This document shows positions 7,131 through 14,196 of a DNA stretch of 49,065 bases, in pieces. How positions within the stretch are numbered: position 1 is the first letter of the stretch; each line of letters begins with the position of its first letter. The stretch comes from Anaerolineae bacterium. Lineage in GTDB: Bacteria > Chloroflexota > Anaerolineae > Aggregatilineales > Phototrophicaceae. The position numbers and the translations under genes are program-made. The stretch lies in assembly GCA_022824565.1 (NCBI GenBank), contig JAJDZQ010000039.1, positions 1 to 49,065 on the forward strand, read 5' to 3'. The notes beneath the pieces are model-generated. The model was not told the DNA's origin. It saw only the letters and a list, made by a program, of their open reading frames with translations, and did no database searches.

Positions 7131-7937
7131 TCAGGCATCGATGAACAGCGGCACATTCAACTTCCAGGCCACATACAGGGCATGAAACAAGGCCGCCAAC
7201 TCGCGGATGCAGCTGTCGGGGTTTGCTGGCAAGTCCAGCGTGAATGGCGTGCGCTGGCGGATGTCTGGCGCATGCGAAGAAATCGCCTGGATCTGCTCCG
7301 CTTCCAGATCGCGGTCAATCGCGCCGAAGAAGAGCAACAGGATACCGGCGTGATTGGGGATGATGCGCTCGCCGACGCCCAGGATCATCTCCAGCGCTTG
7401 ATCGCCCGACATGCGCAATTCACCCAGACGCCGCCGAGCAGCCACAGGCAGTTCAAAATAGGTGCGGTTCTCGTCGGTTTGTCGCAGCGCGCGCACCGAT
7501 GCGCCGTCATAACCGAGCGTCTGAATGCCTTGCTTCAACAACAGCCAGACCAGCGGCTCGTCTGGCACGGGCAGCCGTTCCAGCAGCCAATTCTCGGCGA
7601 GCGCGCTGATCGGATAGCGCACAAAGCCAACGCAGCCATAGGCACCCGCCCCACGGCTGGCTGGACAAGACTGGCAGTGATGGGCATGGCTATCCAGGTC
7701 GCTGGCATAGTCGAGAATATCGTTCACGGCGATCAGCTGGGGCGCGCCGGGATTGCCAGGCGTGCTGCGCGAGAATTCAAAGTGCAGCTCGGCGATGGGA
7801 CGTTGGTCGCCACTTGCTCGGTGCGATGCGATGACCGATTCGGCTTGAGCGCGCTCTTTGATGCGCTGGACGATGCCCGCAACCGACAACGCGCGTTTGG
7901 GCGCGCAATCGAATTCAATGACGGTGTCGATAGCCAA
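7131..7937 (-). CDS. Uncharacterised protein with a HHC-x2-C-x9-C motif
   Basis: A 268-residue soluble protein I do not recognise. Its centre (residues ~85-107) carries HAHHCQSCPASRGAGAYGC, a His/Cys cluster that could bind a metal or form a disulfide. There is no signal peptide and no membrane helix. The start is a TTG preceded by GAGGAG nine bases upstream, a strong ribosome site; no ATG is near. It lies 91 bases upstream (in the gene order of the minus strand) of the AhpD-like gene and 44 bases downstream of the toroid protein, so it may share their transcript. The position beside two thiol/selenol redox genes hints at a redox or metal role, but nothing in the sequence shows it. Confidence 0.6.
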   Translation of the reverse strand: MAIDTVIEFDCAPKRALSVAGIVQRIKERAQAESVIASHRASGDQRPIAELHFEFSRSTPGNPGAPQLIAVNDILDYASDLDSHAHHCQSCPASRGAGAYGCVGFVRYPISALAENWLLERLPVPDEPLVWLLLKQGIQTLGYDGASVRALRQTDENRTYFELPVAARRRLGELRMSGDQALEMILGVGERIIPNHAGILLLFFGAIDRDLEAEQIQAISSHAPDIRQRTPFTLDLPANPDSCIRELAALFHALYVAWKLNVPLFIDA

Positions 7938-7981
7938 AGCGCGTTTCTCCTCGGTGCCTGGCGGTCAGTTTAGCACAAGGC

Positions 7982-8812
7982 TCAGCAACGGTCGTACCGT
8001 TGCAAGGCCAGCAGCGCGTTGATGGTCGTGATGGGATACCACTGCGGCAGGTCGTGTTGGTCGCGCCAATGCCCAGCGCTTTGCTGCGCGCCCGCCAGGT
8101 AGTCGAGGCAGCGCTCGAGGATGCTGGCTGGCAAGGCGCGGGCGATTGTGGAATCGGGCGCAGGCGCAAAGGCAAAGAGCGAATCGTACTGCGCCTCGGG
8201 CAGGGCGCGCGCGCAGGCAAGGATGTTGTCGATTGTAGCGCGTTGGTATGCTGCCAGGCCAGGAAAGTCGTCGATGGCGAAGAAAAAGTCGGCTGCATGA
8301 TAAGCCATGAAGAGCCATTCGTTGGCTTTGATAGACTCGATCGTGACATTGTCCAGAACCCAGCTCTTCGTCTTCTCCAGCAGGGTTGGCGTGGCGCGCT
8401 GGAAGCGAATCAGATTGCCGACGATGCTGTCTGGCAGGGTTTGTCCGCCGCTTTCTTGCCACCAGGGTGCCAGTGGATACTCGCGCGTCTGGGGTGGGTT
8501 GCGCAAGCTGCCATCCGCTGCCATTTGCGCCTCGACCCAGGCGGCTGTTCCATCCAGCAGGTGGCCGGCCGGAATGCCACAATGTTTCATGACCCCAAGC
8601 AGGTATTCCAAGGCCAGCGGATTGGATTGCGGCGCTTTCAGATCGTGCTCAAAGCCGTGCCCAAAGCCGCCGTCAGGATTCTTGTAGCACAAGATGACCT
8701 GCTGCAGCCGTTCCAGACTGCCGCTGTCAAACAGCCAGGCGAATAGCGCCCGTTCGAATAATGTGCCCTGACGATAGACAAATTGACGCGCTTTGCCGAA
8801 ATCGATTGGCAT
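7982..8812 (-). CDS. Terpenoid cyclase/prenyltransferase-like alpha/alpha-toroid protein
   Basis: The 276-residue product contains repeats of the type found in squalene-cyclase and prenyltransferase toroids: YKNPDGGFGHGFEHD near residue 43, AQMAADGSLRNPP near 95, and AQQSAGHWRDQHDLPQW near 240. It is much shorter than a true squalene-hopene cyclase (about 630 residues) and lacks a DXDD motif, so it is not expected to cyclise squalene. It starts at an ATG after a near-perfect AGGAGGT. The upstream neighbour, 42 bases away on the same strand, is a CgeB-like glycosyltransferase, suggesting a two-gene unit; the substrate is unknown. Confidence 0.6.
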   Translation of the reverse strand: MPIDFGKARQFVYRQGTLFERALFAWLFDSGSLERLQQVILCYKNPDGGFGHGFEHDLKAPQSNPLALEYLLGVMKHCGIPAGHLLDGTAAWVEAQMAADGSLRNPPQTREYPLAPWWQESGGQTLPDSIVGNLIRFQRATPTLLEKTKSWVLDNVTIESIKANEWLFMAYHAADFFFAIDDFPGLAAYQRATIDNILACARALPEAQYDSLFAFAPAPDSTIARALPASILERCLDYLAGAQQSAGHWRDQHDLPQWYPITTINALLALQRYDRC

Positions 8813-8854
8813 GGCAGACCTCCTGCATTTGGCTGGGGGGACTCGCAGTCGCGA

Positions 8855-10048
8855 CTAGCCGATATATTGCCTGATGATGTTGACAAGTTCTTTTGCGCGG
8901 TGACGAAAGGTGTGCTGTTTCAAGACCCGTTGTCGCGCCGCCTTGCCGATTGCCTGCCGCGCCGTGTCGTTGCGCAGCAGAAATTCATAGCGATCCAGCG
9001 CTTCGTCAGCCGAATTCACGATAACCAGCTCTTTGTCTGGCTCGAACCATTCTTCGATGCCGGCATAGGGGTTGGCGACAATACAGGCAGCCAATGCGCC
9101 CAGCTCGAAAGGCCTGGAAGAAGACGAAGCATACAGATTGGCATGCGCCCCGCGCGTGATGCACAGATTGAGCTTGCTGCGACAAATATACTCGCGCAGT
9201 TTGCTAAAGCTGAGATAGGGCAGATTTTTCACTGAACCCAAATCGCCCAGGTTGGTGCCGCGCACAGCGAAGCGATGATCGCGCAGTTGGCGGGCGGGCG
9301 CGGTAATCATGCTGTCGATCCACTCTTCGCGGTATTCCCGGCCATGCCCATAGAATAGCAAGTCAATATCCTGCGCTGGCACATCCACCGGTCGAAAAAC
9401 ATCGGCATCTGCGCCATACCACAAGGTATGCGCATTCGGCGCGCCCAACTGTCGGAGCAAGTCTTCGCCGCCACTGCTGTTGCTGATGAAAGCCGCATAT
9501 TCGCTTAGGTCGGCGCCTTGGTAGATGCGAAAGCCAGATGCAAATCCCTGCATGGTTGGCAGGCTGGCTGGCACATCGCCATCGTAAAACAGCACCGGCA
9601 CATCGAAGGCTTGCGAAAGAAAACCCGGTACGCCGCGCAGATGATTGAGCGGCACGGTGATAAACAGGATGGCGCAGATATCGTCCTCGCGGCGCATAAT
9701 CCGCGCCAGATGGTCGCGCCAGACAGGCGCAATCAGCTTTTGAGCCGTGGCGCGCACCGCGATATCCGACAACGAGTCTCCCGCGGACGAGGCAGAATCG
9801 CCCGCGCCAGCATTTGGACGCAGCATCCGCGTAAAATCCCGCGCGGATTTGAATGCCTGGCCTTGCCAGCGCGCCGGATTGGCTTCGGCACGCCACCACA
9901 AGCTGTCGATGGCTGGTCCTTGATAGGGCGCAGCGATGACTTCCACGCCGATCTCATAGAGCCCTTTCAGCAGCTGCCACCAGGCAGGTGTGGCGCTGAA
10001 CGGCTGACTCAAGTCAAGTGACGATACAACGATCAACAATTTCATCAT
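8855..10048 (-). CDS. CgeB-like family glycosyltransferase
   Basis: A 397-residue GT-B type protein. The N-terminal half begins MMKLLIVVSSLDLSQPFS and contains VLFYDGDVPASLPTM. The C-terminal half has DIDLLFYGHGREYREEWI, LNLCITRGAHANLYASSSSR and RPFELGALAACIVANPY followed by GIEEWFEPDKELVIVNSADE. The last block is the typical nucleotide-sugar binding end of CgeB/Glyco_trans_1_2 proteins, in which the Glu of F-E-L/A contacts the donor sugar. There is no signal peptide. It is the first gene of the minus-strand block; its 5' side is a 319-base gap containing repeat copy B. Acceptor and donor sugar cannot be told. Confidence 0.75.
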   Translation of the reverse strand: MMKLLIVVSSLDLSQPFSATPAWWQLLKGLYEIGVEVIAAPYQGPAIDSLWWRAEANPARWQGQAFKSARDFTRMLRPNAGAGDSASSAGDSLSDIAVRATAQKLIAPVWRDHLARIMRREDDICAILFITVPLNHLRGVPGFLSQAFDVPVLFYDGDVPASLPTMQGFASGFRIYQGADLSEYAAFISNSSGGEDLLRQLGAPNAHTLWYGADADVFRPVDVPAQDIDLLFYGHGREYREEWIDSMITAPARQLRDHRFAVRGTNLGDLGSVKNLPYLSFSKLREYICRSKLNLCITRGAHANLYASSSSRPFELGALAACIVANPYAGIEEWFEPDKELVIVNSADEALDRYEFLLRNDTARQAIGKAARQRVLKQHTFRHRAKELVNIIRQYIG

Positions 10049-10116
10049 GCGCCTGCATCGGTCTTGCCATCGTGGTGGTCATTGTACACCAGTCGCGCTC
10101 CAGCCAAACGCGCATC

Positions 10117-10226
10117 TGCTCTGCCCCCACCTCAAACCCCCACCCCAAACCCCTCCCCCAAAATGAGGGAGGGGCTTCAAAGCCTACTGGATCGCTGAAG
10201 AGACTCCCCTTCCTTCGTTCTGGGGG
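10117..10226. repeat. GC-hairpin dispersed element, copy B (inverted relative to copy A)
   Basis: This ~105-bp element occupies the middle of the 10049-10367 gap. Its hairpin arms are CCCCTCCC (10150-10157) and GGGAGGGG (10167-10174); positions 10150-10174 are the exact reverse complement of 6119-6143. The blocks AGACTCCCCTTCC and TCGTTCTGGGGGG match the other side of copy A after inversion. With copy A it brackets a 4-kb segment holding the AhpD-like gene, the Cys-motif protein, the toroid and the glycosyltransferase. No transposase is present. Confidence 0.8.
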
Positions 10227-10275
10227 GCTTGGGTAGCCTATGCACAAAGTGCGCCACGCCACGGCACACACTTAT

Positions 10276-10305
10276 TTGCGTAAATCCGCGATATTCTTGT
10301 ATACT
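10276..10305 (+). promoter_or_regulatory. Promoter of the liv operon
   Basis: TTGCGT (10276-10281) and TATACT (10300-10305) are separated by 18 bases, a fair sigma-70 type promoter. Transcription would start near 10312, about 56 bases before the ATG of the first livK. Confidence 0.5.
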
Positions 10306-10367
10306 TGAATTTAGTCGCGAGCTTGCGCGGCACCATTTACTTCAAACTAGCCAGGAGTAGAAAGACC

Positions 10368-11633
10368 ATGAAGAAACTACTGCTATTGTTCACCGCGTTG
10401 AGCCTGGTATTGGTCTTCAGCCTGCCTGCCATGGCGAACGGGCATTGTATGGACGCGCTGGGCTGCGTAGAAGTCGGGCCGGATGACCCTGTCGTCATCG
10501 GCGCGTTGCTCACCGTTTCGGGCGCGACATCCTTCTATGGCGAGGATTCGCGGGGTGGCATCGAGATCGCCATTGATGCCCGTGATGGCATGCTGTTGGG
10601 CCGGGAAATCGAGCTGGTCGTCGAAGACAGCCTGTGTTCGGCTGAAGGCGGACAAGCCACCGCGCAGCGCGCAGCCGCAGACGAGAGCATTGTCGGTTTG
10701 ATCGGCACGACCTGCTCGGGCGCTGCACAAGGCGCGATGCCTATCATCAGCGAAGCGGGCATGCTCATGATTTCGCCCTCCAATACGTCGCCACGTTTGA
10801 CAAATGACGATGTCGATGCCGGCGGCACCTACTATCCCGGTTACTTCCGCACGGCGCATAACGACCTCTTCCAGGGCGCAATGGGCGCGCGCTTCGCCAT
10901 TGAAGTGCTTGGCGCCGAGTCGGTTGCCACCATCCACGATGGCGATCCCTATACCGAGGGCTTGGCTGTTGTCATGGCAGATACCTTCGCCGAGATGGGT
11001 GGCGATGTCGTCTTCCAGGGCGCGGTCGCCAAAGGTGACACCGACATGACGGCAATCTTGACCGAGATCGCCGCCAGTGGACCCGATGTCGTTTACTTCC
11101 CCGTCTTCACGCCCGAATCGGAATTCATCGCCACGCAGGCGCGCAACACGCCGGGCTTGGAAGACGCCGAGTTGATCGTCAGCGATGGCAGCTTCTCCAG
11201 CAGCTTCGCCGGCAATGTGGGCGATGCGGCGGTCGGCATTCACATGACCAGCCCCTATGTCGTTGGCGAAGAATATGATGCCTTCCTGATGACCTGGGAC
11301 GACATGTTCGGTGGCGCGCCGCCCAGTGGTTTCCATGCGCATGCCTACGACGCCGTCAACATCCTGATGGATGCTGTCGAAATGGTCGCCGAAGAGCATG
11401 ATGGCGCCTTGATGATCGGCCGGCAGGCGCTGCGCGATGCCATCTCTGCTGTCGAAAACTACGCTGGTTTGACCGGCACCCTGACCTGCCAGGACGAATC
11501 GCCCTATCGCGGCGACTGCGCGACTGGCTCGGCATTGGCGGTCTACGAGATCACCGAGGCAGAAGTCGCTGGCGCATGGCCCCCGGCCGTCGTTTGGGAT
11601 ATGTCCATGGCCATGAGTATGGACGAAGGCTAG
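10368..11633 (+). CDS. livK: Branched-chain amino acid ABC transporter, substrate-binding protein (paralogue 1)
   Basis: A 421-residue periplasmic-binding protein of the Leu/Ile/Val (type I fold) family. Residues 1-23 are a signal peptide (MKKLLLLFTALSLVLVFSLP, cleavage near AMA-NG). The mature part shows VVIGALLTVSGATSFYG, the helix IVGLIGTTCSGAAQGAMPII, TSPRLTN and ATIHDGDPYTEGLA, as in LivK/LivJ. No lipobox is visible, so anchoring by lipid is not supported. The ATG at 10368 follows AGGAG; the open frame further upstream overlaps the -10 box and is not coding. It starts a six-gene transporter operon. Ligand specificity is not certain from sequence; amide or other amino-acid ligands are possible in this family. 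Confidence 0.92.
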   Translation: MKKLLLLFTALSLVLVFSLPAMANGHCMDALGCVEVGPDDPVVIGALLTVSGATSFYGEDSRGGIEIAIDARDGMLLGREIELVVEDSLCSAEGGQATAQRAAADESIVGLIGTTCSGAAQGAMPIISEAGMLMISPSNTSPRLTNDDVDAGGTYYPGYFRTAHNDLFQGAMGARFAIEVLGAESVATIHDGDPYTEGLAVVMADTFAEMGGDVVFQGAVAKGDTDMTAILTEIAASGPDVVYFPVFTPESEFIATQARNTPGLEDAELIVSDGSFSSSFAGNVGDAAVGIHMTSPYVVGEEYDAFLMTWDDMFGGAPPSGFHAHAYDAVNILMDAVEMVAEEHDGALMIGRQALRDAISAVENYAGLTGTLTCQDESPYRGDCATGSALAVYEITEAEVAGAWPPAVVWDMSMAMSMDEG

Positions 11634-11672
11634 AGCCTGGTAACACGAGCAGGCGAATTGCTGCATCATTGC

Positions 11673-11709
11673 GGACAAGCCAGGGCGCGCAGGTGTTCTG
11701 GCTTGTTCC
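11673..11709 (+). terminator. Intergenic hairpin between the two livK genes
   Basis: GGACAAGCCAG (11673-11683) pairs with CTGGCTTGTTCC (11698-11709), nine contiguous base pairs plus two more past a bulged T, with a 14-base loop. No T-run follows, so it is more likely a stability or attenuation hairpin that raises the level of the binding-protein message than a full terminator. Confidence 0.5.
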
Positions 11710-11762
11710 CTGTAAACTGACTTGTTCACAAGCACCAGCGCCAATTGCTTGAGAAAGCCACC

Positions 11763-13046
11763 ATGACGAAAGTCAGCCTGATAATTCTGATTTTGGCGCT
11801 CATGCTCGGCATTGCAGCGCCGGCCGGGGCAGACATGGCCTGCGAAGACCCGCTGGGCTGCGTCGAAGTGCCGCCCGGCGACCCTGTCGCAGTTGGTGCC
11901 ATGTTGGTGGTATCCGGCGCGGTCAATTATTTGGGCGAGGATACGTTGGGTGGCGTGGAACTGGCTCTGCTCGATCGCGAATACACCCTGCTGAACCACG
12001 AAATCGAATTGGTGTTGGAAGACAGCCTTTGCACTGCCGAAGGCGGCCAAACAGCGGCGCAGCGATTGGCGGCGGACCCAACCATTGTTGGCGCCATCGG
12101 CACCAATTGTTCCAGCGCGGCACAAGGAGCCATACCGATTATCAGCGAATCTGGTCTGCTGATGATCGCGCCATCGAATACCTCGCCCAGCCTGACCAAT
12201 GCGGACATTGTCGGCGGAGGGTCCCATTTGCCGGGCTACTTCCGCACCAGTCAAAATGGCTTGATCGAAGGCATGCGCACGGCAGAATTCGCAAAACATG
12301 TGCTAAAGGCAGAGACACTGGCGACCATCCACGATGGCGATCCTTACACAGCGGGGCTCTCACAAGCAGTCGCAAATACTTTCGCAGAACTCGCTGGCGG
12401 TGTGATCTTCCAGGGCGCTGTCAACAAAGGCGATACCGATATGTCGTCAATCCTGACCGAGCTCGCCGTGCATCAGCCAGATGTCATCTATGTCCCCCTT
12501 TTTGAGCCCGAGGCCAATTTCTTCGCCGCGCAGATGGCCTATATCGCCGGCCTGGAGGACACGATCATCATTGGTGGCGCGGCCAGTTTTTCGAGCGGAT
12601 TCCCAGAAAATACGGGAGAAGCCGCCATTGGCATCTATGTGTCGGGTCCGCTGGTTAGCGGCGACGCCTATGACAGGCTGCTCGCCCAGTGGCTTGACGA
12701 GTACGGCAGCGACCCGCCCAGCGGCTATCATGCCCACGCCTATGACGCGACCAACCTGCTCTTGAACGCAGTGGAAGCGGTCGCCCTTGTCGATGAAGAC
12801 GGCAGTCTGCTTATCGGACGGCAGGCCATGCGCGACGCCATCGCCGCGACACAAGACTACCCGGGCTTGACGGGCCGCTTGACCTGCCGGGAAGATTCGC
12901 CATTTGCCGGAGACTGTTCGCCCGGCACGGCGCTCGCCATGTTTCAAATCACCGCAGCCGAAGTCTATGACGACCATTGGCCCCCGCCGGTCGTTTGGAA
13001 CTTCGCCACAGATTCATTTGAGGATGCCGGGCCAGCGCGCGCTTAG
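11763..13046 (+). CDS. livK: Branched-chain amino acid ABC transporter, substrate-binding protein (paralogue 2)
   Basis: This 427-residue protein is a close paralogue of the preceding LivK along its whole length: the blocks CVEV-P-DPV, VLEDSLCTAEGGQ, ATIHDGDPYT, FQGAVNKGDTDM, SGYHAHAYDA and LIGRQAMRDAI all recur. The signal peptide is MTKVSLIILILALMLGIAAP with cleavage near AGA-DM. I chose the ATG at 11763 for that reason. It lies 129 bases after paralogue 1, with a hairpin between. Two binding proteins before one permease set imply a tandem duplication that widened ligand range or raised expression. Confidence 0.92.
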   Translation: MTKVSLIILILALMLGIAAPAGADMACEDPLGCVEVPPGDPVAVGAMLVVSGAVNYLGEDTLGGVELALLDREYTLLNHEIELVLEDSLCTAEGGQTAAQRLAADPTIVGAIGTNCSSAAQGAIPIISESGLLMIAPSNTSPSLTNADIVGGGSHLPGYFRTSQNGLIEGMRTAEFAKHVLKAETLATIHDGDPYTAGLSQAVANTFAELAGGVIFQGAVNKGDTDMSSILTELAVHQPDVIYVPLFEPEANFFAAQMAYIAGLEDTIIIGGAASFSSGFPENTGEAAIGIYVSGPLVSGDAYDRLLAQWLDEYGSDPPSGYHAHAYDATNLLLNAVEAVALVDEDGSLLIGRQAMRDAIAATQDYPGLTGRLTCREDSPFAGDCSPGTALAMFQITAAEVYDDHWPPPVVWNFATDSFEDAGPARA

Positions 13047-13112
13047 GTCAACATGGCGCCTGGTTGGCGCGTGGCCTGGCTGGAGTACTGTATAAAACTA
13101 GCGGCACGGAAG

Positions 13113-14183
13113 ATGCCTATGTTCAGAAACAAGTCCGGCGAGTTCTCTTGGGTCGATTTCACCATTGATGTGTTGCGCGTGTTGATCGTGCTGGCGGTGG
13201 TGGTTGGCGCCTGGAATACATTGTCGTCGGGGCGCATCAGCCTGGCGCAGTGGGTCAACCTGCTGGCGGCGGGTTTGTCGCAGGGCAGCATCTACGCCTT
13301 GATTGCGCTTGGCTACACACTGGTCTATGGCATCTTGCTGATGATCAACTTTGCGCATGGCGAGGTGTTTATGGCGGGCGCGTTTTCCGCTTTCTTCTTG
13401 GCGGAAGCGCTAAACCGAACCGGCTTCTTGAACGAACAGCCGCTCTTGTCCATCCTGCTGATGTTCATGTTCGCGGGCTTGATTTCGATGACGGTGGCGG
13501 TGCTGGTGGAACGAATCGCCTATCGACCGCTGCGTGGCAGTCCGCGGCTCGTCCCCTTGATCACGGCTATCGGCGCATCCTTCTTCTTGCAATACGCTTT
13601 CCGCGGTTTGTATGGCTCCAACTTCAAAGCGTATCCACAGGTGCGGGCGCTGCAGGGTGCAGTGCAGATCGGCGATATCAGCATCCCGGTCGCGCAGATC
13701 TTTGTATTTTGTTCGGCGCTGGTCTTGATGTTCGGGCTGCACTGGCTGGTCGAGCGCACCCGCATCGGCAAAGCCATGCGCGCAGTCTCGGAGAACAAAG
13801 AAGTGGCGCGCTTGATGGGCATCGATATCGATTGGGTGATTCTCTTTACCTTCGGCGTTGGCGGATTTCTGGCCGGCGCGGCTGGCGTCATCAACGGGCT
13901 GTTTCGTCCACAAGGCGTGAACTTCTACATGGGCTTCATCCCCGGCATCAAAGCGTTTACCGCGGCGGTTTTGGGCGGCATCGGCAATATCCCCGGCGCG
14001 ATGCTGGGCGGTTTGTTCCTCGGTGTCATCGAGGCGATCGGACCCAATCTGGTGCTGGCCGGGCTGGGCATCCCCGGCGCAAACCAACTCAAAGATGTCA
14101 TCGCCTTTACCATGCTGGTGCTAGTGCTAATCTTCCGTCCGCAGGGCATCTTGGGCGAACGCTTGTCCGAGACAAAAGCCTGA
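13113..14183 (+). CDS. livH: Branched-chain amino acid ABC transporter permease LivH
   Basis: A 356-residue membrane protein with about eight or nine hydrophobic spans. The LivH hallmarks are present: GLSQGSIYALIALGYTLVYG, MINFAHGEVFMAGAF, AYRPLRGSPRLVPLITAIG, RAVSENKEVARLMGID and AVLGGIGNIPGAMLGGLFLG. These are the inner-membrane channel and the cytoplasmic coupling loops. The ATG at 13113 is preferred, with another in-frame ATG two codons on; the open frame to 13053 has no family similarity. An AT-rich TATAAA at 13091 could act as a secondary promoter. Confidence 0.93.
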   Translation: MPMFRNKSGEFSWVDFTIDVLRVLIVLAVVVGAWNTLSSGRISLAQWVNLLAAGLSQGSIYALIALGYTLVYGILLMINFAHGEVFMAGAFSAFFLAEALNRTGFLNEQPLLSILLMFMFAGLISMTVAVLVERIAYRPLRGSPRLVPLITAIGASFFLQYAFRGLYGSNFKAYPQVRALQGAVQIGDISIPVAQIFVFCSALVLMFGLHWLVERTRIGKAMRAVSENKEVARLMGIDIDWVILFTFGVGGFLAGAAGVINGLFRPQGVNFYMGFIPGIKAFTAAVLGGIGNIPGAMLGGLFLGVIEAIGPNLVLAGLGIPGANQLKDVIAFTMLVLVLIFRPQGILGERLSETKA

Positions 14184-14196
14184 CCAAGGAGGTGGC

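Noticed and set aside
10383..12299. A 638-codon open frame on the minus strand opposite the two livK genes.
   Set aside because: It is an antisense shadow of high-GC codon usage. The plus strand encodes two clear binding proteins with signal peptides, ribosome sites and family motifs; the antisense product resembles nothing.
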